From assembly GCA_009928435.1 (NCBI GenBank), contig JAABNQ010000006.1:32829-96828 (forward strand): DNA of 64,000 nucleotides. The letters run 5' to 3'. This document shows, in pieces, positions 53,019 to 61,826 of this stretch (position 1 is the stretch's first letter; the number at the start of each line of letters is the position of its first letter). The stretch is from Bacillus sp. HF117_J1_D (lineage in GTDB: Bacteria; Bacillota; Bacilli; Bacillales; Bacillaceae_C). The notes beneath the pieces were generated by a model. That model had not been told where the DNA came from. It worked only from the letters and a program-made list of their open reading frames with translations, and searched no databases. A program made the position numbers and the translations under genes.

Positions 53019-53047
53019 TTGACAAAGCACAATGCGTGTATTAAGAT
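53019..53047 (+). promoter_or_regulatory. Sigma-A promoter of the SAM hydrolase gene
   Basis: TTGACA (53019-53024), 17-bp spacer, TAAGAT (53042-53047). Confidence 0.78.
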
Positions 53048-53119
53048 AGCGTATTATTCGTATCAATATTTTTCAACCAAAAATTATTCGAAATTTCATA
53101 ATAAGAGAGGAAGAAGACG

Positions 53120-53959
53120 GTGGGCAACCCTTTAATACTTCAATCGGATTTTGGCTTAGGTGATGGTGCGGTCAGTGCCATGTATGGAGTGGCTAATTCT
53201 GTGAACCAGAACCTGAAAATCTATAATCTCACTCATGAAATTCCCCCATTTGATATATGGGAGGGTTCTTATCGGCTGCTGCAGACAATTGCTTATTGGC
53301 CGGAAGACTCAGTCTTTGTTTCAGTCGTGGATCCAGGAGTGGGAACCGACCGCAACAGCGTTGTCGCTCGAACTGCATCCAATCACTTTGTCGTTACGCC
53401 GGATAACGGGACGCTCACGCACATCAATAAAGAAATCGGGATTACTGAAATGAGGATGATTGATGAAAAGGTCAATCGTCTGCCGAATTCTGGCGCATCC
53501 CATACGTTTCATGGCAGAGATATTTATGCCTACACAGGGGCGCGGCTTGCTGCGGGAGTCATCAGCTTTGAACAGGTGGGGCCGCAGATTGATCTGGAAA
53601 ACCTTGTTATGCTTCCTTCTATGGATGCCAGCATGTCGGATGGAGTGCTGCATGGAATCATTGATGTTCTCGATGTGCGTTATGGAAATGTGTGGACAAA
53701 CATCAGTCGCTCTTTACTGATCGATCTGCAGGTCCAGTATGGTGATTTAGTAAAAATGACGATCGAACACGAATCCGCCATCGTATTTGAGAGGGAGATG
53801 ATCTATGGGAGATCCTTTGCCGCGACTGAAAAAGGGGAGTCGTTGATTTATATCAACTCACTTGATAACGTCGCAGTCGCCATCAACCAGCAATCCTTCG
53901 CCCAAAAATACAAAATCGGAACTGGCGTCGATTGGAAAGTTTTTATAAAAAAATCATAA
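53120..53959 (+). CDS. S-adenosyl-L-methionine hydrolase (adenosine-forming), DUF62/SAM_adeno_trans
   Basis: A 279-aa protein of the SAM hydroxide adenosyltransferase family, related to fluorinase and chlorinase: LILQSDFGLGDGAVSAMYGVA, YWPEDSVFVSVVDPGVGTDR, VVTPDNGTLTHI, FHGRDIYAYTGARLAAG, and the C-terminal VDWKVFIKKS. It cleaves SAM to adenosine and methionine with water. The halide-binding features of fluorinase are not evident, so hydrolase is the best call. The GTG start at 53120 follows GAGAGGAAG. Monocistronic. Confidence 0.88.
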   Translation: MGNPLILQSDFGLGDGAVSAMYGVANSVNQNLKIYNLTHEIPPFDIWEGSYRLLQTIAYWPEDSVFVSVVDPGVGTDRNSVVARTASNHFVVTPDNGTLTHINKEIGITEMRMIDEKVNRLPNSGASHTFHGRDIYAYTGARLAAGVISFEQVGPQIDLENLVMLPSMDASMSDGVLHGIIDVLDVRYGNVWTNISRSLLIDLQVQYGDLVKMTIEHESAIVFEREMIYGRSFAATEKGESLIYINSLDNVAVAINQQSFAQKYKIGTGVDWKVFIKKS

Positions 53960-53973
53960 CTCGAAAAAAGGGA

Positions 53974-54001
53974 AAACCGGACGCGGGGCGTCCGGTATTT
54001 G
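53974..54001 (+). terminator. Terminator after the SAM hydrolase gene
   Basis: ACCGGACGC-GGG-GCGTCCGGT followed by ATTTGATT; strong stem, short T tract. Confidence 0.75.
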
Positions 54002-54017
54002 ATTACTTCATATTTTT

Positions 54018-54077
54018 GGGGTCTGACCCCCATGACTTTAAAGTGGTAACGCGTTAACGTGGTGGGGGTCAGACCCC
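54018..54077. repeat. REP-type palindrome, 60-bp form (copy R5)
   Basis: Arms GGGGTCTGACCCC and GGGGTCAGACCCC, centre with GTGGTAACGCGTTAACG. It lies between convergent genes, 20 bp from the pbpC stop codon, and could act as its terminator. Confidence 0.92.
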
Positions 54078-54096
54078 CGCACTGACCCCCGCCCTC

Positions 54097-56091
54097 TTAT
54101 TTTTCGAATATTTTTTTCACTCGATCTACTGCCGGCTTTGAACCACCCCGGCCCAAAACGTCTTCGACCATCATGGCCACTAGCATGTCTGGTTTTTCTG
54201 TATCATAGGCTACGAAGAAGCCATTCTCTTTTCCTTTTTCACCTTGTTTTGCCTTCAATTCGGCAGTGCCGGTTTTTCCAGCAATCCGCTTACCGGAGAT
54301 TTTCGCATCACGTGCCGTTCCTTTCGGGTCCTCGACAACTTTCAGCAAGGCATTCTGAATATCTGCTGCCGTTTTTTCACTCATAACGCTTTTTTTCCAG
54401 ATCGCACCATCTGTTTCGCCTTTTACTAAGATGGGCTGAATCATATTTCCTTTATTCATGAGGGGGGTGTATGCTGTTGCCAAATGGACGATGTTCATTT
54501 CAATCTGTCCCTGTCCATAGGAGGAATCAGCCAGTGCAATATCCGTATCGATTTTACCCATTTTCGATTGTTCCAGCGGGAAAGCATAGTCCGGGATATC
54601 CTCTTCGAACCCGAATGTCTTCAATCCTGCCACAAACTTTTCTTGACCAAGGTCTAATGCCGTCCTTGCAAAGAAAATATTATCTGAGAGTACAAGCGCT
54701 TTTTCCAGATTAACCGCTCCGTTCGTGTCAGAGACTCTTGTGACGGAATAACCTCCCCACGAAGAATCTTTTTGCCAAGACAATCCCTTAATATCATATG
54801 TTTTGTTCCAATCAACTGCGCCTGCTTCCAGTGCGATCGCTGTCGTGATTGGTTTCATCACAGAACCCGGTGCGTAGCCATTTTTGAATCTGGTCATTAG
54901 CGGGTCTTTCTTATTCTTTTCAATTTTCTCCCAATCCTTTGCCGTCGCACCCAATGACAATGCATTAGGGTCGAAGCTTGGGCTGCTTACCAACGCGAGT
55001 GTTTCACCGCTTACTGGGTTAAGGGCGGCAGCCGTTCCTGTTTCGTCTTTTAATTCGTTAAAAATTGTATTCTGAACACCGGCATCAATTGTCAGCTGAA
55101 TGTCTTCACCATCCTTGACTTCTTTTTCCGCTAACACTTCTTCCGTCCCATCTTTCTTGTTGATGACAATTTTCACGCCATTTTCGCCTTTCAGCTTCTT
55201 CTCAAAAACCTGCTCCAAACCTCTTTTTCCAATCACATCCGAGCTTTGGTATTGACTATCTGCTTTTTCCAGCTCTTCGGCTGTAATCGGCCCCACATAT
55301 CCAATCAAATGGGCAGCTGCTTCCCCAAGCGGGTAAACCCGTGCTTGGACAGTGCGATTATTGACAGAAGGGATGTCTGTAAGTTTTTCCAATAAATGAT
55401 TGGCATCACCCGGAATTTTTTTGATGGGTACAAAGTGTTCCGGTTCAACCCAGGAGGCAGAGAGGTCATTTGTGATCTTTTCCTCGCTCAATCCAAGCAA
55501 GTCGGCAACCTTCTTGATGATTTTTTCTTCATCGTCGCCCATCTCACCAGGGATTATGCCGATTTCGGTCACTTTTCCAATCACAGCAAGGCCTGCCCCG
55601 TTTTTATCAACGATATCGCCGCGTTTAGCTGGAGTAGTCGGGAGACTGATTTTGTCGCCTTCTTCCAGATTTGGAAAAATAAATGTCGTATCCCAGTTCA
55701 CAAACCAGCTTTTAGCGTCATCCCGCTCTTCTTTTTTCAACACAGCGGTATGGTCAAACGCGATTTCGCCTGCAAGACTGTCCATTTTTACATGAAAAGG
55801 AAATTTGACGATTCCATCTTTTTCCTCCACTTCTTCAGGAGCCTTGAAGTCCACTTTTAAATTTTTTATCTGCAAATCGCTGTAGATTTTTTTATATCTA
55901 TCCGTAAAATCTTTCTTTGAAACCTTTTCCTGCGCCTCTTTGGAGAGATAATCATACATCTTATCAAAATTCTGCTTATTCCATTCTTGAACATAAGCTG
56001 TGTAACGTTCTTCAGGCTTCGGCTCCTTGTTGCAGCCGGTGATTAACACAATACTAATCAGCAATAACAACATTCCGAACCATTTTTTCAT
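54097..56091 (-). CDS. pbpC: Penicillin-binding protein 3, class B transpeptidase lipoprotein
   Basis: Peptidoglycan transpeptidase of 664 aa with the layout of B. subtilis PbpC and staphylococcal MecA. Lipobox LITGC, an NTF2-like MecA_N domain (about residues 25-145), a PBP dimerisation domain (about 150-320), and a transpeptidase domain with SVMK (active Ser, in YAPGSVMKPITT), SDN and KTGTAEL. ATG 56091 follows AGGAGG by nine bases. Relatives in this clade can have low affinity for beta-lactams; whether this one does cannot be read from sequence. Confidence 0.92.
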   Translation of the reverse strand: MKKWFGMLLLLISIVLITGCNKEPKPEERYTAYVQEWNKQNFDKMYDYLSKEAQEKVSKKDFTDRYKKIYSDLQIKNLKVDFKAPEEVEEKDGIVKFPFHVKMDSLAGEIAFDHTAVLKKEERDDAKSWFVNWDTTFIFPNLEEGDKISLPTTPAKRGDIVDKNGAGLAVIGKVTEIGIIPGEMGDDEEKIIKKVADLLGLSEEKITNDLSASWVEPEHFVPIKKIPGDANHLLEKLTDIPSVNNRTVQARVYPLGEAAAHLIGYVGPITAEELEKADSQYQSSDVIGKRGLEQVFEKKLKGENGVKIVINKKDGTEEVLAEKEVKDGEDIQLTIDAGVQNTIFNELKDETGTAAALNPVSGETLALVSSPSFDPNALSLGATAKDWEKIEKNKKDPLMTRFKNGYAPGSVMKPITTAIALEAGAVDWNKTYDIKGLSWQKDSSWGGYSVTRVSDTNGAVNLEKALVLSDNIFFARTALDLGQEKFVAGLKTFGFEEDIPDYAFPLEQSKMGKIDTDIALADSSYGQGQIEMNIVHLATAYTPLMNKGNMIQPILVKGETDGAIWKKSVMSEKTAADIQNALLKVVEDPKGTARDAKISGKRIAGKTGTAELKAKQGEKGKENGFFVAYDTEKPDMLVAMMVEDVLGRGGSKPAVDRVKKIFEK

Positions 56092-56181
56092 ATGTACGCG
56101 CCTCCTCACCTTGTCATTTTAACACTAAGATACCTTGATATGTTAAAATAAATATTACCTCAGAAAACAAGGAGTAGAGTC

Positions 56182-57111
56182 ATGGAAAAAATTCTCATTT
56201 TTGGTCACAAAAATCCTGATACAGATTCCATTTGTTCAGCGCTTGTCTATGCTGATTTAAAAACAAAATTAGGAGAAAATGTTGAACCTGTCCGCCTCGG
56301 AGCAGTGAATGGCGAAACAGAATATGCACTTAAGACGTTTAACGCGGAAGCGCCGCGTGAAGTGGGCACAGTGTCGAATGAAGTAAGCAAAGTCATTCTG
56401 GTTGACCACAACGAACGCCCGCAGAGTGTAGATGACATTGAAAAAGTCCAAATTGTCGAAGTGATTGACCACCACCGTGTGGCTAACTTTGAAACAAGCG
56501 AACCACTTTACTTCCGTGTGGAGCCTGTTGGCTGTACAGCGACTATTTTGAAAAAAATGTATGAAGAAAACGGTGTGGAAATTGAAAAAGACATTGCAGG
56601 ACTTGCATTGTCAGCCATCATCTCAGATTCTCTTCTTTTTAAATCTCCCACTTGCACGGAGCGTGACGTTCAGGCTGCCCGCGAGCTTGCTGAAATCGCA
56701 GGTGTAGATCCGGAAGAATACGGAATGAATATGCTGAAAGCGGGAGCGGACGTTAGCGACAAAACAGCGGAAGAATTGTTGTCACTAGATGCGAAGCCAT
56801 TTCAAATGGGACAAGCCAAAGTTGAAATTGCACAAGTGAATGCTATCGGTGTTGAGGAGATCCTTGCACGCAAAGCTGAAATTGAAGAGGCGATGGAGCG
56901 TGCAGTGGAAGAACGCGGATTGGACCTGTTCCTGTTTGTCGTTACAGACATTTTGACAAACGATTCTACAGCCATTGTCAGCGGAAAAGCGGCACAAAGC
57001 GTCGAGCAGGCATTCAACGTATCATTGGATCAAAACCAATGCGTATTAAAAGGTGTCGTCTCTCGCAAAAAACAGATCGTCCCAACTTTGACAGACGCAC
57101 TAAGCAAATAA
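56182..57111 (+). CDS. ppaC: Manganese-dependent inorganic pyrophosphatase (DHH family)
   Basis: Family II pyrophosphatase of 309 aa. Metal ligands are clear: [14 protein letters not shown] (His, Asp, Asp), LVDHNE and [11 protein letters not shown] (DHH motif); the DHHA2 domain includes the C-terminal [12 protein letters not shown] 56182 follows AAGGAGTAG. Monocistronic with its own terminator. Confidence 0.97.
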   Translation: MEKILIFGHKNPDTDSICSALVYADLKTKLGENVEPVRLGAVNGETEYALKTFNAEAPREVGTVSNEVSKVILVDHNERPQSVDDIEKVQIVEVIDHHRVANFETSEPLYFRVEPVGCTATILKKMYEENGVEIEKDIAGLALSAIISDSLLFKSPTCTERDVQAARELAEIAGVDPEEYGMNMLKAGADVSDKTAEELLSLDAKPFQMGQAKVEIAQVNAIGVEEILARKAEIEEAMERAVEERGLDLFLFVVTDILTNDSTAIVSGKAAQSVEQAFNVSLDQNQCVLKGVVSRKKQIVPTLTDALSK

Positions 57112-57115
57112 AAAA

Positions 57116-57152
57116 GTGGAAAGTTCCGGTTGTAAGCCGGAACTTCTTTCTA
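57116..57152 (+). terminator. Terminator of ppaC
   Basis: AAGTTCCGG-TTGTAAG-CCGGAACTT followed by CTTTCT. Confidence 0.85.
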
Positions 57153-57623
57153 ATAAGGAACTATTTCGAGATAGGGATGGAGCGCAGGCAACTTGCAATG
57201 TCGTGTGGAATTATTCTTATAGATCGGGCTGTGAATGGCTTGTTCAAGAAATTCATACAGAAGGGAACCCGAGCATCACCTGCGCAATTTAATCCAGGAA
57301 ATCGAGTGGCTGAGGAAGCCCTTCATTATGAGTATGAGCATGTGTACTAGGCGCAAATTTGAAAAACTCCCGCATCAGTACTCGTGGAATTCGAGGTTCA
57401 GTATGACGATGCTGGCTAACTTCTGGAAGAACTCATACATAAAAGTATGAATTTTATAACATTATCTGGTTGAACGCTTGCATTTGCCTCACCTCTTGAT
57501 CATGTAATGAGCGGATGCGCTAGTCACTTTTTTCAAGAATCACAGCTTTATCAGGTTTCGTAAGATGAAGGAGCTTGAGCAGGAGGTTTCTCCATTCAAT
57601 TTTTCATTAAAGGGGTATTTAAG
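57153..57623. other. Possible decayed gene upstream of pheA
   Basis: No intact gene. Overlapping short frames (57039-57350 and 57235-57450 on the + strand) switch in a way that suggests a frameshifted coding remnant, with stretches such as LIQEIEWLRKPF, but I cannot assign a family. ATGAAGGAGCTTGAGCAGGAGG at the 3' end gives pheA its upstream context. Confidence 0.35.
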
Positions 57624-58445
57624 TTGAAGGTTGCGTATTTAGGTCCGAAGGGGACTTTTTCAGAAGAAGCTGCGTTACGCTTTTTTCCGACTGATGGCAC
57701 GGAGCTCGTGATGTACGACGGGATTGTCGATGTGCTTGAAGCGGTGGCGGAGCATGAAGTGAATAAGGGGATTGTACCGATTGAAAATGCGATTGAAGGC
57801 ACAATCACCATGACAACGGACGGTTTGATTCATCATGATGTATGGATTGAAGGGGAGGCTATTTTACCAATTGCCCTTCATTTGCTGACGGTAGAAGGGG
57901 CAGATGTCGACGATATCCGGGAAATCTGGTCGATTGGCCCGGCTCTTGCCCAGTGTAGGGATTTTACCCGGAAGCTCAAGGCGAAGACGAAGCATTTCAG
58001 CAGCACGGCGAATGCGGCGGAATCTCTTGTTAAAGCCAATGATAAAAATGCGGGCGCCATTGCGTCAGAATTGGCAGCAAACACATTTGGGCTTGAAATT
58101 GCCAAAAGGAATATCCAAGATTTCGAGGGCAATTCAACTAGGTTCGTCATTGTCACGAACGAAAAACCTGAAGCTTCGAATTCCCTCAAATCAATGCTGC
58201 TGATCACGCCTGGAGAGGACAGACCGGGTTTGCTCGCCATCATTCTAAACGTCTTTTCATCGTTAGATATCAACTTGTCGTGGATCGAATCGCGTCCTAC
58301 GAAGAAGAAGCTTGGAACATACCGCTTTTTTGTTGAAGCTCAAATGGGCGTGCAGGAGGTCAATATGCAAAAAGCTATGACCATTTTGCGGACTTATGGC
58401 CATAATGTGCGCGTTCTGGGAAGCTACGATGCAAAAAAATTGTAG
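57624..58445 (+). CDS. pheA: Prephenate dehydratase
   Basis: Converts prephenate to phenylpyruvate in phenylalanine synthesis. 273 aa. The catalytic domain has YLGPKGTFSEEAALRFF, VPIENAIEGTITMTTDGL and a later GNSTRFVIV; the C-terminal ACT domain for feedback by Phe includes DRPGLLAIILNVFSSLDINLSWIESRPTK. The TTG start at 57624 follows GGGG weakly. No other aromatic synthesis gene adjoins except trpE, 1.5 kb away behind its own leader. Confidence 0.95.
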   Translation: MKVAYLGPKGTFSEEAALRFFPTDGTELVMYDGIVDVLEAVAEHEVNKGIVPIENAIEGTITMTTDGLIHHDVWIEGEAILPIALHLLTVEGADVDDIREIWSIGPALAQCRDFTRKLKAKTKHFSSTANAAESLVKANDKNAGAIASELAANTFGLEIAKRNIQDFEGNSTRFVIVTNEKPEASNSLKSMLLITPGEDRPGLLAIILNVFSSLDINLSWIESRPTKKKLGTYRFFVEAQMGVQEVNMQKAMTILRTYGHNVRVLGSYDAKKL

Positions 58446-58489
58446 GCGGACTATATTTAAGATACGCTTCTTAAAAAGGGGTGCTAAAT

Positions 58490-59218
58490 ATGAAAATTGA
58501 AATCTGGTCAGATTATGCCTGTCCGTTTTGTTATATCGGGAAGCGGCGGTTGGAGCAGGCTTTGGAAAAATTTCCTCATCGAGAGCAGGTAGAGGTCCAA
58601 TTTAAGAGCTATGAGCTAGATCCAGACTCTCCGCGGAATGTAACTCAAAGTATTCACGAAGTGATTTCAGATAAATATGGTGTGAGTGTTGATGAAGCGA
58701 AAAGAATGAATCAAGGGATCGGTCAGCAGGCTTCAGAAGTAGGCTTGACATTCAATTTTGACAAGATGATTCTAACGAATACTTTCGATGCCCACCGCTT
58801 GACTCATTTTGCTAAAACCAAAAATATGGATAAGCAGCTGACAGAAAAATTGCTGCATGCACATTTTACTGAGTCTAGACATTTAGGTGACCATGAAGTG
58901 CTTGCAGATATTGCTGAGGAAACAGGCATGGACCGTCATGAGGCACTGTCATTTTTAGCCGATGAAACAGCTTTGGCTCAAGAGGTTCGCGAAGATGAAC
59001 AGGTTGCTCAGCAAATGGGCGTTCGAGGAGTCCCGTTTTTTGTCATTAACCAAAAATATGGAATTTCCGGTGCGCAGCCGACTGAAACGTTTCTGAGCGC
59101 ACTTGAAAAAGTGTGGCAAGAAGAACATTCCACACCTGTGCTACAGGATCTTTCGGGGAGCGATTCACAAGGTGCAGCCTGTTCGGATGGAAGCTGCGAT
59201 CTTCCTGATAAAAAATAA
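58490..59218 (+). CDS. DsbA-family oxidoreductase, FrnE-like
   Basis: Thioredoxin-fold protein of 242 aa without a signal peptide, so cytoplasmic. The active site is SDYACPFCYIGKRRLEQAL (CPFC), with the cis-Pro loop GVRGVPFFVINQKYGISGAQP. The extra C-terminal tail has two more cysteines (AACSDGSCDLP). FrnE-type proteins act as disulfide isomerases in stress. ATG 58490 follows AAAGGGGTG; the frame from 58481 starts with GTG inside the site. Confidence 0.9.
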   Translation: MKIEIWSDYACPFCYIGKRRLEQALEKFPHREQVEVQFKSYELDPDSPRNVTQSIHEVISDKYGVSVDEAKRMNQGIGQQASEVGLTFNFDKMILTNTFDAHRLTHFAKTKNMDKQLTEKLLHAHFTESRHLGDHEVLADIAEETGMDRHEALSFLADETALAQEVREDEQVAQQMGVRGVPFFVINQKYGISGAQPTETFLSALEKVWQEEHSTPVLQDLSGSDSQGAACSDGSCDLPDKK

Positions 59219-59227
59219 AAAAATATA

Positions 59228-59256
59228 TTGACATGACGGACAAATTTTTATATTAT
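59228..59256 (+). promoter_or_regulatory. Sigma-A promoter of the T-box / trpE transcript
   Basis: TTGACA (59228-59233), 17-bp spacer, TATTAT (59251-59256). Confidence 0.85.
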
Positions 59257-59263
59257 CAATACA

Positions 59264-59553
59264 ATCAAAATGAACGATTGAACATTGAGCGTTGACGAAG
59301 AAGAGTACCCTCCGTGAAACGAAAAGAGAGCTGGTGGTTGGTGCAAACCAGTGTGGAGCGTTAGGGGAATGGGCTTCTGAGCTTTCAAACCGAACCTGAT
59401 TCGTTCAGCAGTAGGCTTTGACGAACATCCCGTCGTTATAGGGGAACGCGCATGGAAGTTTCGTGCGTGCTTGAGAGAGCTTTTTATGAAGCTAAAAAAG
59501 GTGGCAACGCGGTCCCTCGTCCTTTCGGATGAGGGGCCTTTTTGTTTTTTTAC
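59264..59553 (+). ncRNA. T-box riboswitch 1, tRNA-Trp specific
   Basis: Stem I region with the conserved GAAGAAGAGTA and GGTTGGTGCAAACCAGTG parts. The specifier is TGG (59370-59372, in GGGGAATGGGCTTC), the Trp codon. The T-box AAGGTGGCAACGCGG lies at 59499-59513, with TGGC able to pair with a GCCA tRNA end. The terminator is CCCTCGTCC/GGATGAGGG plus a T run. Uncharged tRNA-Trp should favour the antiterminator. Confidence 0.93.
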
Positions 59554-59562
59554 GAAAATTTA

Positions 59563-59862
59563 ATACAGCTATCGCGTTGAGCAAGAGGAGTACGCCTGAA
59601 CATTTTCGCATACAGAGAGCCGGTGTTGGTGTGAATCCGGTGCGCAAAACTCGGGCAGAATGGACTTGTGAGCTGTTTCCTGAACAGTAGTAGGGAAACA
59701 CGGAATTCCACCGTTATATGGATAGGACATCGGAAACGTGTGGGCATTTTTCCCGTGTCTGAATAAGATGGAGAGAATTCATTCTCCAATACGAGGTGGT
59801 ACCGCGGTTATGATCGCCCTCGAGCAAGCAACATTGCTTGCTCGAGGGCTTTTTCCTTTTTT
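59563..59862 (+). ncRNA. T-box riboswitch 2, tRNA-Trp specific, in tandem
   Basis: A second complete leader directly after the first. Stem I has AAGAGGAGTACG and GGTGTTGGTGTGAATCCGGTG. The specifier is TGG (59661-59663, in CAGAATGGACTTG). The T-box GAGGTGGTACCGCGG lies at 59792-59806, and the terminator GCCCTCGAGCAAGCAA / TTGCTTGCTCGAGGGC with T run at 59816-59862. The tRNA-end contact here is TGGT, whereas T-box 1 has TGGC. Confidence 0.93.
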
Positions 59863-59865
59863 TGG

Positions 59866-59917
59866 GGGGTCTGACCCCCACTGCGGTAACGCGTTAACGC
59901 GCTGGGGGTCAGACCCC
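59866..59917. repeat. REP-type palindrome, 52-bp form (copy R6)
   Basis: Arms GGGGTCTGACCCC and GGGGTCAGACCCC, centre TGCGGTAACGCGTTAACGCG. It starts 3-4 bp after the T-box 2 terminator and ends 29 bp before the trpE start, so it is in the trpE leader. Confidence 0.93.
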
Positions 59918-59945
59918 AAAATTTTAATAGAAGGGAAACTGAACA

Positions 59946-61343
59946 TTGAATACTACAATGAAGAGTACTAACTTGAAAATGACAAAGCTAAATGCAGATG
60001 TGTTAACGCCAATTACAGTTTTTTTACGGCTGGAAGGAACGAAAAAGTTCTTGCTGGAAAGCTCTCTCAAACATAATGAACAGGGGCGCTATTCATTTAT
60101 CGGCGTCAATCCGATCAAGGAATTTACAGCGGAAGGTGAGATGGCCAAGGTCATTTCTTCAGATGGAAAGGAACTGTTAAAAGAAGCGGGCCTGCCGCTT
60201 AAAACACTGCAGAAGGTCCTGCCAAAGGTTAAAGCGGATCTCCCGTTTCCGTTTTATGGAGGTGCCGTTGGTTATGTAGGGTATGATGCGATTCGGCAAT
60301 ATGCAGATATCGGAGGAGTCTTGGAAGACGAGATCGGGATGCCGGACATCCATTTTCTAGTCTACGAAGACGTCATTGTATTTGACCACCTGGCACAGTC
60401 GATCTATATTCTTGCTATTGATTTGGATGGAAAGCGTTCGGACAAACAACTCGAATCACGGGTGGCAGAAATCGAGAGTCAAATTTTTCAAGGGAAAGTG
60501 GATGAATCCTTGGAAGCATACGAAATTGAATTCCAGCCGCAGCTAGAAAAAGGAGAATTTATGGCAAGGATCCAAAAGGCAAAAGATTACGTTTTGGCTG
60601 GCGAAGTGGAGCAAGTTGTCCTTTCCCAAAGGATGAGCGGAGAAGTGAAGGCAAATCCCTTTCATTTTTACCGGGTACTCAGAAACTCCAATCCCTCTCC
60701 ATATATGTTCTTTGTCGATTTTGGAGAGTATGTTGTCCTAGGTGCTTCGCCCGAAAGCTTCATCAAATCGAAAGGACAACAGATGAGCACCAATCCGATC
60801 GCCGGAACTCGGCGGAGAGGACGGACCGAGGAAGAGGATAAGGCGCTTGCCGTCGAGCTTTTGTCCGATGAAAAGGAGCTATCCGAACACCGTATGCTCA
60901 TCGATTTGAGCCGTGAAGACATGGAGAAAATTTGCGTCCCGGAAACCATTGAGGTCGTTAAAGAACTGAAAATTGAATTCTACCGCCATGTTATGCATAT
61001 CGTCTCTGAATTGGAAGGAACCTTGAGCGAAGGCAATACCGGACTTGATGCATTAATCTCATGTTTGCCAGCCGGAACCGTTTCTGGTTCACCAAAGGTG
61101 CGGGCTATGCAAATCATCAATGAATTGGAAGACGTAAAGCGAGGCGTATACTCCGGCGCACTCGGATACGTCAATGCCAATGGGGACGTCGACTTCGCGC
61201 TTGCAATCCGCTCGTTGGTGATCAAAAATGACCGTGCTTATTTGCAGGCGGGTGCCGGAATTGTCCATGATTCAAAAGTGGAACTGGAATATAAGGAAAC
61301 AATTAACAAAGCAAACGGGCTGCTGAAGGCGCGCCCAATATAG
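59946..61343 (+). CDS. trpE: Anthranilate synthase component I
   Basis: Chorismate to anthranilate, first step of tryptophan synthesis. 465 aa. LLESS (tryptophan feedback site) and GRYSFIGVNP near the N-terminus, then the chorismate-binding domain: VVLSQRMSGEV, NPSPYMFFVDFG, ASPESFIKSKGQQMSTNPIAGTRRRG, ELSEHRMLIDLSREDMEKICVPETI and LPAGTVSGSPKVRAMQIINELE. The start is TTG 59946 after AGAAGGGA; ATG 59958 is possible. The Trp T-boxes confirm TrpE over PabB. trpG, trpD and the rest do not follow. Confidence 0.93.
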   Translation: MNTTMKSTNLKMTKLNADVLTPITVFLRLEGTKKFLLESSLKHNEQGRYSFIGVNPIKEFTAEGEMAKVISSDGKELLKEAGLPLKTLQKVLPKVKADLPFPFYGGAVGYVGYDAIRQYADIGGVLEDEIGMPDIHFLVYEDVIVFDHLAQSIYILAIDLDGKRSDKQLESRVAEIESQIFQGKVDESLEAYEIEFQPQLEKGEFMARIQKAKDYVLAGEVEQVVLSQRMSGEVKANPFHFYRVLRNSNPSPYMFFVDFGEYVVLGASPESFIKSKGQQMSTNPIAGTRRRGRTEEEDKALAVELLSDEKELSEHRMLIDLSREDMEKICVPETIEVVKELKIEFYRHVMHIVSELEGTLSEGNTGLDALISCLPAGTVSGSPKVRAMQIINELEDVKRGVYSGALGYVNANGDVDFALAIRSLVIKNDRAYLQAGAGIVHDSKVELEYKETINKANGLLKARPI

Positions 61344-61378
61344 GAGAAGGGAGGGGCGGCTGAGCTCGCTCCTCTTTC
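61343..61378 (+). terminator. Probable terminator after trpE
   Basis: GGAGGGGCG...CGCTCCTC pairing with CTTTC after it; T tract short. It suggests that trpE is transcribed alone. Confidence 0.5.
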
Positions 61379-61387
61379 ATGGTATAA

Positions 61388-61735
61388 GAAATGATAAAAA
61401 TCTATGCTTGCGTATAACTTGTTTATCAGATTATGCTGCGTCCAGCCTCCAGCGCCTATCGACTAGCAGACTTCCTCTTCCTTCCTCCGATAAGTCAACA
61501 TCAATTCGCCTTCGGCTCATCGTGTTGTCCAGCTGCGAGTGCCATCGGCTCGAGGTCATAAGCCAAACGCTGTTGAAGGCAAACTACGCCTTCTTCAGCG
61601 CTCGTCTTATGCTTGTCGCCGATAAGCAGGCACTCTCCGCTTTTCTTTTTCCTTTATCTCGTCAGGAGTCGTCCAGTCTGTACGTCGATGAACAGGCGCT
61701 TTCGCTTTTGTTCTTATTCGCTGTCCCAACGTCTC
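61388..61735. repeat. GC-rich intergenic repeat (copy 2 of 2)
   Basis: Same family as 14918-15250, sharing the left 40 bp almost exactly and the right end (CTTTATCTCGT...GTCTGTACGTCGATGAACAG). The middle differs (it has CGCCTTCGGCTC and related GC hairpins). It lies between trpE and the aco promoter. Confidence 0.85.
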
Positions 61736-61756
61736 TTTACATATAGGAAAAATTAA

Positions 61757-61774
61757 TTGGCACGGAAATTGCGA
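61757..61774 (+). promoter_or_regulatory. Sigma-54 (-24/-12) promoter of the aco operon
   Basis: TTGGCACGGAAATTGCGA: near-perfect consensus with GG and GC 10 nt apart. In B. subtilis acoABCL is SigL-dependent through AcoR; the same is expected here. No activator gene is present in the window for this promoter. Confidence 0.93.
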
Positions 61775-61826
61775 TATTTACATATTGAATGTACCAATTT
61801 TGAAAATTTCGATAGGAGGAGAGGAA

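Noticed and set aside
52783-53025. 80-aa minus-strand frame upstream of the SAM hydrolase gene
   Set aside because: No good ribosome site or family resemblance; it overlaps the promoter of the plus-strand gene.
59946-61343. Para-aminobenzoate or isochorismate synthase
   Set aside because: The LLESS feedback motif and two Trp-specific T-boxes indicate TrpE.
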